Source: Echiichthys vipera
Lineage: Eukaryota > Chordata > Actinopteri > Perciformes > Trachinidae
DNA: 64,000 nucleotides
Assembly: GCA_963691815.1 (NCBI GenBank)
Contig: OY829665.1
Location: 25,374,906 to 25,438,905 of the forward strand
Direction of reading: 5' to 3'
Shown: one piece after another, positions 11,206-22,290 of the stretch
Position numbering within the stretch: the stretch's first letter is position 1
How the letters are laid out: each line of letters begins with the position of its first letter
Translations under genes and position numbers: made by a program
Notes under the pieces: generated by a model
Database searches by the model: none
What the model saw: only the letters and a program-made list of their open reading frames with translations
Told to the model about the DNA's origin: nothing

Positions 11206-12000
11206 ATGAGTAAAGGTAAGAAGCGCAACTTCAACGAGTCTAAGCTCGAAATTTTATTAAATGAAGTGGAGACCGAAGAGCGGTTTTATTTGGTAGCCTC
11301 TTTTCAGGGATAAACACAAAGAAAAAGACATTTGAGTGGGAGTGTGTGTGTGAGGCAGTGAACGCTGTGGGGTCGGAGCAGCGCACTCCCACTGAAATAA
11401 AAAAAAAAAATGGTCCGACGTGAAGGTGGAGGTGAAGCGGAGGGTTTCGGCCCACCGCCGTAGTATCGCCGCAACGGTCGGACAGGAGGGGAGGAAGTGA
11501 CCCCCTTTTGATCAGAGAGTGGCGGCTATTGTGGAGGGAACAGCTCTAAGCGGAGTTGTGGGGGGCCATGAAGGCGACACAGATCATCCTCAAGGTAAAT
11601 GTGTTAAACTCAGAAATGTCATTATACTCGGCTGCTCACATTACACATGCTCGTGCGTTAAGTTGCCAGGATATAAACACATTGATTCATGTTTAATTAC
11701 TTCATTTTTTTATTATTATTTTTCAATAGACGATGAGACAGGAGATGGCTCCTCCCTCTGCACCGTGCGCCCTGGCGTCTCCACCGGCACCTCCAGCACC
11801 ACGCGCCCCGGCGACTCCACGCCAGCTGACGTCCGCCCGACAGGCCGTGTCCTTTCACAAGCTGTGCTGGAATCACAGGAGGAAATAGTGAGAGCAATCC
11901 GTGGCGTCAGTGATCGTCTAGATCAAATTGTCAACGAACTGGGAGATATTTATCATGCAATAAATGCACTTACAAAGTCAATCGTGTCCTTGCCTCTTTA
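11206..12000 (+). pseudogene. Harbinger Myb/SANT-like accessory protein, left arm, broken
   Basis: Starts MSKGKKRNFNESKLEILLNE, matching the Myb/SANT-like DNA-binding partner protein that autonomous PIF/Harbinger elements carry beside their transposase. The frame breaks near 11308 (stop after a degraded region), resumes with AVNAVGSEQRTPTEIKKKW, and reaches ALSGVVGGHEGDTDHPQ before a GTAAAT donor at 11595. After an intron, the second exon (from about 11730) encodes a Thr/Ser/Pro-rich linker and a helical tail (QEEIVRAIRGVSDRLDQIV). Its 3' end meets the convergent transposase gene. Such proteins help the transposase enter the nucleus and bind DNA. Confidence 0.8.
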
Positions 12001-12995
12001 CATCGTTGAAATCAGACGCTGCCGGGCCCGTATCGCTTTACGGGGTGGGTCGAGGTTGACGGGTCCCGTATCTGGTTCCTCTGGTGGGGGGGATGTGCTC
12101 TGGCAGTGGTATGCCATGGCGGTGTGCCAAGTTGTGCAGGACACCATAGGCCAGCGAGATGCGGCACACCTTCTCAGGTGTGTACAGCACACCTGTCTAG
12201 ACAGCGCCAGCGCCCCTTCAATAGGTCAATTGCCCTCTCCACCACTGCCCGAGTTCGGGAATGGCGGTCGTTGTACCTCCCCTCTTGGTCGGTGCTGGGG
12301 TTAGTTAGAGGGGTCAACAGCCACGTTCTCAGGGGGTAACCATATATATATAAATGTATATAAAAAAATCACACTACTGTTCGCGGGAAAACAAACAGGA
12401 CAAAACAACCTTATTACAAGGATTGACAAGAGTCATCACACTTATATTAATGACTGCAGAGGTGCGCCGTGGCTACTGAAGTTTACTTTACGCACGCGTT
12501 TATTGAGACAAATACTGAACACAAGGAGACAAGATAGCTCTGCCATTCTTTTTTCACCAGGGAAAAAAACAAATACACATATTTGAATGCGCGTGTCCAA
12601 ACGGGCATTGTGCTGGTTTAAATTCGGGGCGCATTAAACGGATACATTATTTACCGGCCGAGAAGCCACCCATCGCGCACCGTGCCAGCCTCCAACCTGT
12701 TACCAACCATGCTATTGTTTAGATTGAACGAGCCATGCGTTGCCAGAAACCCCAGAGTGGTCAGCACCTGTGTGGGAACGGACAACCCCGGGCTCCAGGC
12801 TGTGTGTCGTTCTAGAGCTGGCCGCAGCTCCGCGCACAGCTCCAGTAACACTGGCCTCGGCAACCTGAAACGACTCATGAGCCAGTTGTCGTCATTTGCC
12901 AACAGATCTTCCCGCTCTCTAAACACCCTCTCACGGCTGATATAACCATTTGCGATGTCTTCTAACAAGGCTAAGGCTGCCATTGTTAATGCCAT
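12000..12995 (-). pseudogene. HARBI1-like transposase, left arm, catalytic core deleted
   Basis: The N-terminal exon (12995-12651) contains SRFRLPRPVLLELCAELRPAL and then jumps from GFLATHGSF straight to NLNNSMVGNRLEAGTVRDGW. In related transposases the latter motif follows the second catalytic aspartate, so the stretch with both aspartates is missing. The C-terminal part (12340-12000) contains LRTWLLTPL and the glutamate block around VVERAIDLLKG, now frameshifted. About 310 bp of non-coding sequence with an AT repeat separates the two, bounded by a GTGAGT-like donor context. It cannot catalyse transposition. Confidence 0.8.
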
Positions 12996-13562
12996 TTTTC
13001 ATTAAATTGCGCATGCTTTTATATCCTTATCCTTATTTTATATCCTTATGATTGCAAACACGTGTGTGTTAATTTTCCATTAATGTGTCTCTGATGTGCA
13101 CACACACTGAGGATGAATTGTTTTCACATAACTAACAGTTTCCCAGCATCACCTCTAAGTGTCGCCAACGAAACGTGCGTACGACAGCCATGAAGTTTGC
13201 GTGGCGCACCGCACATTTCCACGGTCAGGGGGCCTCATGTATCAATGTTGCGTACTCACAAAAACGTGGCGTACGCCATTTTCCACGCCAACGTTCAGAT
13301 GTACCAAAAGTGAAATGACCGTGGAAATGTGCGGTGCGCCACGCAAACTTCATGGCTGTCGCACGCACGTTTCTACAGCTATTGTTTCGTTGGCGACACT
13401 TAGAGGTGATGCTGGGAAACTGTTATTTATGTGAAAACAATTCATCCTCAGTGTGTGTGCACATCAGAGACACATTAATGGAAAATTAACACACACGTGT
13501 TTGCAATCATAAGGATATAAAATAAGGATAAGGATATAAAAGCATGCGCAATTTAATGAAAA

Positions 13563-14558
13563 ATGGCATTAACCATGGCAGCCTTGGCCTTGTTAGAAGA
13601 CATCGCAAATGGTTATATCAGCCGTGAGAGGGAGTTTAGAGAGCGGGAAGATCTGTTTGCAAATGACGACAACTGGCTCATGAGTCGTTTCGGGTTGCCG
13701 AGACCAGTGTTACTGGAGCTGTGCACGGAGCTGCGGCCAGCCCTAGAACGACACACAGCCAGGAGCCAGGGGTTGTCCGTTCCCACACAGGTTCTGACCA
13801 CCCTGGGGTTTCTGGCAACGCATGACTCGTTCAATCTAAACAATAGCATGGTTGGTATCAGGTTGGAGGCTGGCACGGTGCGCAATGGGTGGCTTCTCGG
13901 TGAGTAAATCATTTATCCGTTTAATGCGCCCCGAATTTAAACCAGCACAATGCCCGTTTGGACACGCGCATTAAAATATGTGTATTTGTTTCTTTCCCTG
14001 GTGAAAAAAGAATGTCTCCTTGTGTTCATCATTCGTCTCAATAAACGCGTGCGTAAAGTTGGAAATATCACATTTCAGTAGCCAACGCACACCTCTGCAG
14101 TCATTAATATAAGTGTGATTAGTCTTGTCAATCCTTGTAATGAGGTTGTTTTGTCCTGTATGTTTTCCCGCGAACAGTAGTGTGATTTTTTAATATATAT
14201 TTATATATATGGTTACCCCCTGAGAACGTGGCTGTTGACCCCTCTCACTAACCCCGGCACCGACCAAGAGGGGAGATACAACGACCGCCATTCCCGAACT
14301 CGGGCAGTGGTGGAGAGGGCAATTGACCTATTGAAGGGGTGCTGGCACTGTCTAGACAGGTCGGGCGGGGTGCTGCTGTACACACTTGAGAAGGTGTGCC
14401 GCATCGTGCTGGCCTATGGTGTCCTGCACAACTTGGCACACCGCCATGGCATACCACTGCCAGAGCACCCCCCCCCCCCCCCCCACCAGAGGAACAGGAT
14501 GCCGGACCCGTCAACCTCGACCCACCCCGCGAAGCGATACGGGCCCGGCAGCGTCTGA
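13563..14558 (+). pseudogene. HARBI1-like transposase, right arm, catalytic core deleted
   Basis: This is the mirror copy of the minus-strand gene at 12000-12995. The first exon (13563-13905) starts MALTMAALALLEDIANGYIS and has the same internal junction (GFLATHDSF then NLNNSMVG), followed by a GTGAGTAAA donor at 13900-13908. The second part begins about 14215 with LRTWLLTPLTNPGTDQEGRY and includes VVERAIDLLKGCW. The catalytic glutamate context is therefore kept while both aspartates are gone. Its ORF is cleaner than the left copy. Confidence 0.8.
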
Positions 14559-14579
14559 TTTCAACGATGTAAAGTTGCA

Positions 14580-15178
14580 AGGACACAATTGACTTTGTAA
14601 GTGCATTTATTGCATGATAAATATCTCCCAGTGCATTGACAATTTGATCTAGACGATCACTGACGCCACGGATTGCTCTCACTATTTCCTCCTGTGATTC
14701 CAGCACAGCTTGTGAAAGGACACGGCCAGTCGGGCGGACGTCAGCTGGCGTGGAGTCGCCGGGGCGCGTGGTGCTGGAGGTGCCGGTGGAGACGCCAGGG
14801 CGCACGCTGCAGAGGGAGGAGCCCTCTCCTGTCTCATCGTCTATTGAGAAATAATAATAAAAAAATGAAGTAATTAAACATGAGTCAATGTGTTTATATC
14901 CTGGCAACTTATCGCACGAGCATGTGTAATGGGAGCAGCCGAGTATGACATTTCTGAGTTTAACACATTTACCTTGAGGATTATCTGTGTCGCCTTCATG
15001 GCCCCCCACAACTCCGCTTAGAGCTGTGTCCTCCACAATAACTACCACTCAAATGTCTTTTTCTTTGTGTTTATCCCTGAAGAGAGGCTACCAAATAACA
15101 CAGCTCTTCGGTCTCCACTTCATTTAATAAAATTTAGAGCTTAGACTCGTTGAAGTTGCGCTTCTTACCTTTACTCAT
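14580..15178 (-). pseudogene. Harbinger Myb/SANT-like accessory protein, right arm
   Basis: Mirror copy of the gene at 11206-12000. The ATG at 15178-15176 is followed by SKGKKRNFNESKL; the N-terminal frame is broken, with a large part of the SANT region missing between about 15060 and 15110. The exon with ALSGVVGGHEGDTDNPQ is followed by a GTAAAT donor, and the second exon encodes QEEIVRAIRGVSDRLDQIV. Confidence 0.75.
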
Positions 15179-16292
15179 CGTTTAAATCTGATGGTGCAGA
15201 GAGGGAATCCCTGTTGCAGGCCCTATTTACATTGATTTGCATATTTAAATGGGGGCGTGGACAGGGAGGAGTTTAACACTTCTACATGTGCGCTCAATTC
15301 CACGTTGATTGGGATGTACAAAGGAAAAGTGCTTGGATCCATGCGTACGCACACTTTGATACATCTTAATTTTTTTGTGTTTACGCCAGTTTCTGGATTC
15401 TAGCGTACGCCATGTTTTAGTAAGAAAGCCACGCAAGTCTTAGTACATGAGGCCCCAGGTGTTTTTTTCCACGCATCACCATCGCTGTTAATCTGTGACT
15501 CCATGCGTGCCCATCTCACAGCCGATGTGAAAAACAAGGTGAAACAAATGAACGCTGCGCTTGCTGTTATTCCGGGAGGTCTGACAAAGGAACTTCAACC
15601 GCTCGACATCGGCGTGAACCGGCCGTTTAAAGTAAGGCTGCGAGCGGCGTGGGAGCGATGGATGACCGATGGAGACCACAGTTTCAACAAAAGTGGAAGG
15701 CAGCGCCGGGCAAGTTACGCCACAGTTTGCGGATGGATTGTAGATGCTTGGGCTAGTGTCTGCTGGCACTGTTGTTCGAGCTTTCGCAAAAGCCGGCATC
15801 ATTTCCGAGGAGCCGCAAGGCACGGAAAGTGACTCTGCCAGCGAAGAAGGGGAAACTGGCATGTCTGATTTAGCGCAGCTGTTTAATTCAGAAACAGAGG
15901 ATGATGACTTTGATTAAATACTTTGTAATAAATACATGAAATACATACTCAGTTTTGCTCCCGCTCTATTCTTAAATACGCAGTAGAGGTATTTAAACGT
16001 AGTAGAGAATATGTACCGGTATATAAAACCCGCGCCCTATAATCCGGTGCGCCGTATGTGTGTGTTAAATACAGTAATGGCACACATAACTGAGACTGCG
16101 CCTTTTAGTACGGTGCGTCGTATGGTCGTGAAAATACGGTAAAACAAGTACAGAGACAAGTCACTTTGGAAGTGAAAGAAGTTGTGTATCTTCATCCACT
16201 GTTTTTCCGTCGTACGCGCTGTCAGTGACACAGGCTGGCAGCGGTGCGGAGCAAGTTATTACGTATTTGAAGAATAGCTCAGTACACTACGG

Positions 16293-16300
16293 AGGCGCGC

Positions 16301-16360
<60 letters not shown>
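16293..16360. repeat. (GT)n microsatellite flanked by GCGCGC tracts
   Basis: About 25 GT dinucleotides with GCGCGCGC on both sides. The whole tract is alternating purine-pyrimidine. Confidence 0.95.
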
Positions 16361-16628
16361 CGGTGAAGAGATGCAGAGGATGAACTCAGAGCAGACAGCT
16401 GTAGCTGCTGATGGTCGGAGCAGAGAAAACTTACCAGTTAAGTTGTTAAGTTTTAGTAAATGTTTCATATTTCCTGATGCTGGTTTGTTTCTGTAAACAG
16501 CCCCTTTGCTAACAGAATGGTATTCATCATGTGTAAGAGAATATGAATAACCTGAGTTCTCTGTGCTCATGTAAACCCTATATCCTGAATATGATCATGA
16601 GCCTCATGACCTATATACATGCAATTAA

Positions 16629-16848
16629 TGGAGAGATGTTAGAGCAAGGGGGCTGCCAGTGACCAGCGCCCCGAGCATTTGGGGGTTCGGTGCCTTGCTT
16701 AACAGCACCTCGGCAGTGCCCAGGAGATGAACTGGCACCTCTCCAGCCACCAGTCCACGCTTCATTCATGGTCCACACAGGGACTCGAACGGGCGACCCT
16801 CCAGTTCGCAGCCAAGTCACCTTTGGACTGAGCTACTGCCGCAAAAAG
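16629..16848 (-). mobile_element. tRNA-derived SINE
   Basis: The minus strand begins GCGGCAGTAGCTCAGTCC (A-box-like) and has CCCGTTCGAGTCCC (B-box-like) about 45 bp on. A tRNA-unrelated body follows to about 16629. The T-loop-like context and lack of a complete cloverleaf mark it as a SINE rather than a tRNA gene. Confidence 0.7.
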
Positions 16849-17130
16849 AAAAGAAAGAGCCTACAAATTTTGTAAATTGAATCAGTTTTGGTTAAAAACA
16901 TCGTATTGTGAATGGAATCCAGTGGTGAGTTGAGTCAGTGTATCCTTACATCCTTACTGATCAGTCTCATGAAATTGTGTTAAGTAATAGCGTTTCTTGT
17001 CGAACTGCAGCATTGTTTTTTCCTCTTTTTGTCAGGCACCTGACCTGGTTAAAGATTATCCAAACAAATACGATAATTAAGCAAAAGAAAAGGCAACAGT
17101 GTCTGTCTCAGCCCCTCAAATCCAGACCAG

Positions 17131-18399
17131 GGGCCTCATGTACTAAGAATTGCGTGGCTTTCTTACTAAAACATGGCGTACGCTAGAATCCAGAAACTGT
17201 CGTACACACAAAAAAAATCAGATGTATCAATGTGTGCGTACGCATGGATCCAAGCACTTTTCCTTTGTACATCCCAATCAACGTGGAATTGAGCGCACAT
17301 GTAGAAGTGCTAAACTCCTCCCTGTCCACGCCCCATTTAAATATGCAAATCAATTTAAATAGGGCCTGCACCGGGGATTCCCTCTCTGCACCATCAGATT
17401 TAAACGATCAGTAAAGGTAAGGAGCGCAACTTCAACGAGTCTGAGCTCGAAATTTTATTAAATGAAGTGGAGACCGAAGAGCGGTTTTATTTGGTAGCCT
17501 CACTTCAGGGATAAACACAAAGAAAAATAAATTGGAGTGTGTGTGAGGCAGTGAACACTGTGGGGTTGGAGCAGCGCACACCCACTGAAATTTTAAAAAA
17601 AATGGTCCGACGTGAAGGTGGAGGTGAAGCGGAGGATTTCGGCCCATCGCCGAAGTATCACCGCAACAGGGACAGGAGGGGAGGAAGTGACTCCCTTTGA
17701 TCAGAGAGTGGCGGCTATTGTGGGGGACACAGCTCTAAGCGGAGTTGTGGGGGGCCATGAAGGCGACACAGATCATCCTCAAGGTAAATGTGTTAAACTC
17801 AGAAATGTCATTATACTGGTCGTACAATAGGCTGCTCCCATTACACATGCTCGTGCGTTAAGTTACCAGGATATAAACACATTGACTCATGTTTAATTAC
17901 TTAATTTTTTTATTATTATTTCTCAATAGACGATGAACCAGGAGAGGGCTCCTCCCTCTGCACCGTGCGCCCCGGCGTCTCCACCGGCACCTCCACAGGC
18001 ACCTCGCACCCTGGTGTCTCCATTGGCTCCTCCAGCACCACGCGCCCCGGCGACTCCACGCCAGCTGCTGGCGGTGTGCCGAGTTGTGCAGGACACCACA
18101 GGCACGCACGATGCGGCACACCTTCTCAGCCTTCGCACCCCGCCCGACCTGTCTAGACAGTGCCAGCGCCCCTTCAATAAGCCAATTGCCCTCTACACTA
18201 CTGCCCGAGTTCGGGAATGGCGGAAGTTGTACCTCCCCCCCTTGGTCGGTGCCGGGGCTAGTGAGAGGGGTCAACAGCCACGTTCCCAGGGGGTAACCAC
18301 TGTACCCTGGAGTCAAATAAAGGAAGAATACAACATTTGAAATAGATTTAATTTCCTTTGTTCATGCACCACTTAATTAAATCACTTACTTTTCTAAAG

Positions 18400-18443
<44 letters not shown>

Positions 18444-19033
18444 ATATAGCTCTGCTATCAAATACACCTATTTGAATGCACTTGCCCAAACGGGCATTGT
18501 GCTGGTTTAAATTCGGGGCGCAATTAAACGGATAAATTATTTACTCACGAGAAGCTACCCATCGCGCACCGTGCCAGCCTCCAACCATGTTATTGGTTAG
18601 AATGAACGAGTCATGTGTGCCAGAAACCCCAGAGTGGTCAGCACCTGTGTGGGAACGGACAACCCCTGGCTCCTGGCTGTGTGTCGTTCTAGGGCTGGCC
18701 GCAGCTCTGCGCACAGCTCCAGTAACACTTGCCTTGGCAACCTGAAACGACTCATGAGCCAGTTGTCATCATTTGCCAACAGATCTTCCCGTTCTCTAAA
18801 CACCCTCTCACGTCTGATATAACCATTTGCGATGTTATAACAGTTTCCCAGCATCACCTCTAAGTGTCGCCAAAGAAACAATAGCTGTAGAAACGTGCGT
18901 ACGACAGCCATGAAGTTTGCGTGGCGCACCGCACATTTTCACGGTCATTTCACTTTTGATACATCTGAACGTTGGCGTGGAAAATGGCGTACGCCACGTT
19001 TTTATGTGTATGCAACATTGATACATGAGGCCC
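17131..19033 (+). mobile_element. PIF/Harbinger element, single copy, non-autonomous
   Basis: Complete ends (GGGCCTCATGTACTAAG and TACATGAGGCCC) are flanked by CAG on both sides (17128-17130, 19034-19036). It has the same order as the left arm of the composite. The SANT-like gene begins about 17407, but its start reads ATC instead of ATG and it is frameshifted. A rearranged linker exon with repeated Pro/Ala/Thr units lies at 17930-18080. The convergent transposase keeps the SGYPLGTWLLTPL part (about 18300-18250) and the N-terminal exon (18830-18597). The AT run at 18404-18440 matches the intron position in the other copies. All genes are broken. Confidence 0.88.
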
Positions 19034-19298
19034 CAGGTTACTGTCAAAAAGAGGTGTCTGTACGGTCCTGCACCACACATTGCTACCTGGTCTGAGGGAA
19101 ACACTGCACATAGAAACCCATCACCGTTGTTGACTGTCTACAGCCGCAGCCAAACTGTAGGAATGGCTAGCATCAGAATTGACATGTTACTATTTTCAAC
19201 CAATCATTTTAGCTCTGCTTAGTACTTGCCATGATAGTTTAGCTCCTAATTCGGCTCTAATTACATAACTGAACTATTTGATCAAACATACCAAGAGG

Positions 19299-19611
19299 TA
19301 GGGATCAACCAATATGGATTTTTTAGGGCCGATGACCAATATGGACCGCCAATTTTCTTGAGCTGATATTTGGAGGATTTATATTTATTTTTGCTCCCTC
19401 AATATACATCAAAAATTACACAATGATGATAACAAATGTTACGAATCTCAATTTAAATAAAAAGAAAGGAATGTTTATTGAACTTAAAAAAGGCGTCTCC
19501 AAACACGGAGCTGTCTGTAAACGCAGCAGCCCGCATTGGCTGATACCGGTACACTCAAAAACTCAAATATCAGTGACCATATCGGCTGGCCGATGTATCG
19601 GTCTATCACTA
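19299..19611. mobile_element. hAT-type MITE
   Basis: The ends are inverted repeats: TAGGGATCAACCAATATGGA at left, TAGTGATAGACCGATACAT in reverse complement at right. The 8-bp flanks CCAAGAGG (19291-19298) and CGAAGAGG (19612-19619) agree at 7 of 8 positions, fitting an aged hAT target duplication. No coding capacity. Confidence 0.7.
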
Positions 19612-19619
19612 CGAAGAGG

Positions 19620-22290
19620 TGTCATAGATTTCCTACCTTCCAGTTACCTTGCATTCTTAAAATGTGGTTGAGACACTGTAGGTAACCTTTCAAAGCTAGG
19701 GCTGCAAAGGGGCACTACATTTTTGGTAAATTGCTGGAAACTTTCAAGAAACAAAAATATGACAGGAAATGCTAAACTTATTTTAAATTATATTTCAAGG
19801 ATCCTAAAAGTTTATGTATTTTCTTAGTATTAGATTAATTTATTTATCAATGTTTCCTTTTTTTATGTTGGAGAGTTCTTCAAGTACCACCAGAGAGAGC
19901 TTGTACCACAGTTTGAGAAGCAGTGATCTATACAGTAACATACTCAGAATGACTGCCTGAGACAGAAGAGCCAAAGCGTTAACAATCAGTCAGAAATGAG
20001 CTGAAGATGAAATGTTAATGAAAAATATTCCTAGGAAACCAAATGCAATAGTGTATATGTTTCATGCATGAACAAAGACATGCACACCCCCCTGTATATA
20101 CAATAATACTGTATTCACAAATCAATCTCTACAGTATGTTAAGTAGGATGTTTGAAGATACATGGCCTGGTGAAATAGTGGTAAAATGAAGGAAAACTCC
20201 AGCCAGCACCCATACAGTGACATATCACAGCTGCGTCTCAGCTCTGAGTTAGGCTAATAAAAGCAAGTGTGATTACGACTGTGACTCTGAGGGGAACCGA
20301 TATGGAGGAGGAATGATTACATTATTGCAGCCATGTTTAATACAACTTATCACAGAACATAAATCAGCGTCATTGTGGCATAAATAAGTCCAGTTTTAAA
20401 CAGGCTGAAACAGATATGAAACACACTTCGGGAGGTTATCCTCTGTCAAAGCATAGTGTTCTGTTCAATGTAAAAGATATGCTCACTGCTCCAAAAGCCC
20501 ATGTAAGGGGCAAAATCCCACTCAAGGCTCCTATAGCACTGCTCCAGTAGGTATGGCAGGTTCAGAAATATTGTTTTCTATGACAATTCACTGAATGGGA
20601 GCACGTAGGCGGTGCAGAGGTATGAGTTTATTTCTATCTATTATCCTCCCTGATTCCTGAACATGTTTCTCATGGCGGCGGTAGATGTAATATTTTAACA
20701 CTGGCCTCCTCCACTGTGACCTGGAGCTGAATTATTAAAAGAAACCTGTATATAATGGCATTTTGTGATCTTGCATTTAATTAACTGTTTTCACCTCCAC
20801 CATATAAATGTCAGTACGTTTACATGCAAAAGAGTCCAATGTTCCCCATTATCAGCATTGGTCACACTTGAATTGTGGATGTACCTGAAACCACCATAAC
20901 AAAACTACTACTACTTAGTGAACTTCAAGACATTAATCTCGTATTTAGATTGCAGAATTCAACTTTTATTAAGTTCAACTTCATTAATTAACTCAATGAA
21001 TAAAGTTTTACAAAGGGATTTTCCCAAGAGTTGCTATTAGCCTGCCGCAGCTAACGAGTATAGACTCAGGGCGGCGAGTTTGACGCATTGAAACGTCTTT
21101 TTTAACCACTAATACTGCTCAAAATAACAGCAAACCTCTGCAGTAGCATGAGAAGAGTCCCTACACAGAAAACAAAGCACCAACAACGTAGTTAGTGAAC
21201 CCAGAGTTTATTAAAAGAGTGTTTCAAAGACTTCCCTTCTGGCCCCCCGGTACCAGCTGCTCCATTCAAGTCAATTACCAGATGCAATCCCAAAGGAAGG
21301 AGCCCATTGATGATTTATTCCAGCAAAACACGTAAACTTTGTGGTTTGTGGCAGACACAGTAAGCCCTCTGCGTAAGCGTCTCGATTGGCATCTCAATGT
21401 CCAGATTCTTAACAATAAGCCACTGGTTTATCAGAGTACAGTCATCGTACCGCATGGCTGCCTAGGCTAGTCGTCTTTACCTGTGCCTAAACTCACTGTG
21501 CGTCCTCGAAAAGACTTTTAGAAAATGATTTCTGCTCTACAGTCTGGCATCTACACGATTTTCAGAATGACTCATGCTAAGCTACCAAAAGAAAGTTTGT
21601 TACTGAAATTCCAGTCAATTATCGATGCGTCTATGTTTTTTGCAGAACAATTTTTTTTCAGAGCATAATAAGATTTTGGTCTTGGGTGTTGGCCCGGTTC
21701 AATACGTGATTGTGCTACACCAATAAGGTAACTGCTTTTTGTCAACAGGATGGCAAGATGGCATCCTCCATGGCTTCATCAAGCAGTACCGATGCACTCC
21801 TGTCCCAAATAAGATATATAAGAGCTCCATCACCTGCTGGATATGGTTGGAAAATAGAGGATGGGAACTTACACATCACCTGGATGGCAAGAAATCAATT
21901 GTTACCTATGCATGAGCACTGCTGTAACAATCAACATCTTGTTTGATGCCTGGGTACGCATTTTTGTCTTAACTGACGGCCCACCATTGACCAATAAGCC
22001 CCTCATGTAGGTCTGGCATGTGCTGCAGACTTATTACAGACTTATTATATTATATTGCGTGATGTGTCAGAATGTGATGTGCTGGTAGAGGGGAAAACTT
22101 CTTCCCATGCCTGAAACATCACTGTTTCTGGACTGTAACAGGTACAGCCATCAGGTGCTGAGCAAAAGCAGCTCAGGATCCTCCATGTCATTTGACTTGG
22201 CTGAAAGGAAAAGAAAAATTAACAGCAATAGCAAAACACTGATGAAAACTATTACTGCATGTGAGATCATTAAAAACCATTACCTAATGT
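19620..22290. other. Gene-free stretch with one fold-back repeat
   Basis: Short ORFs here (for example 21710-21946) show no family resemblance or splice support. The only recognisable element is a fold-back repeat fragment at 21040-21310. Confidence 0.5.
21040..21310. repeat. Fold-back repeat family, partial copy 0
   Basis: Shares AACAGCAAACCTCTGCAG, then CCCTACACAGAAAACAAAGC and AACTACGTTG-type segments with the copies at 55.6, 57.2, 61.3 and 62.7 kb. Only one half of the element is present. Confidence 0.75.

Larger units (their letters stand above)
10929..15455. mobile_element. PIF/Harbinger composite: two copies in inverted orientation
   Basis: The outer ends are inverted repeats (GGGCTTCATGTACTAAG at left, TAGTACATGAGGCCC at right) and are flanked by the direct repeat CAG (10926-10928, 15456-15458), a 3-bp duplication of the PIF/Harbinger type. 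The interior is a near-palindrome. The left arm, about 10929-13227, carries a SANT-type gene (plus) then a transposase (minus). The right arm, about 13316-15455, carries the same in reverse. The spacer of roughly 88 bp holds one further terminal repeat (GGGCCTCATGTATC at about 13231). The left arm lacks the last 100 bp or so present in the single copy at 17131-19033. It therefore appears to have inserted as one unit, or to have been rearranged after insertion. Confidence 0.88.
10142..15917 (+). pseudogene. pogo transposase (Brinker/CENPB HTH plus DDD), split by Harbinger
   Basis: The first part (10142-10928) starts MAKRHAFEAQFKLKAISYAE, a Brinker-type helix-turn-helix as in POGK-like proteins. 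A CENPB-type DNA-binding region (ELEERLERWIIEQR) and the first catalytic aspartate (HITNMDEVPLTFD) follow. A single in-frame TAG at 10742-10744 interrupts it, and the frame continues unchanged to the Harbinger boundary. The second part (15459-15917) supplies the other two acidic residues, in LLICDSMRAHLTADV and LQPLDIGVNRPFK. A one-base frame change near 15755 precedes an acidic tail ending in DDDFD and TAA at 15915. Excluding one copy of the CAG duplication, the two parts are in the same frame, so the gene was continuous when Harbinger landed. Confidence 0.9.
9929..16139 (+). mobile_element. pogo-type Tc1/mariner DNA transposon
   Basis: Terminal inverted repeats: the left end reads CTGTATTTTCGCGACTATAA and the right end, in reverse complement, CCGTATTTTCACGACCATAC. 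A TA target duplication is present (9927-9928 and 16140-16141), and flanking LINE sequence is continuous across it. Subterminal motifs such as GGTGCGCC-TATGTGTG recur near both ends (10000-10020 and 16038-16062). Of the 6.2 kb, about 4.5 kb is a later PIF/Harbinger insertion (10929-15455); the original element was about 1.7 kb and carries one transposase gene. Confidence 0.92.

Noticed and set aside
11519..12304. 261-codon ORF as a host gene
   Set aside because: It runs through an intron of the Harbinger SANT-like gene and then antisense to the transposase; the same region occurs inverted at 14248-15048.
16750..16848. tRNA gene on the minus strand
   Set aside because: A- and B-box-like motifs exist but no cloverleaf closes, and a SINE body follows.
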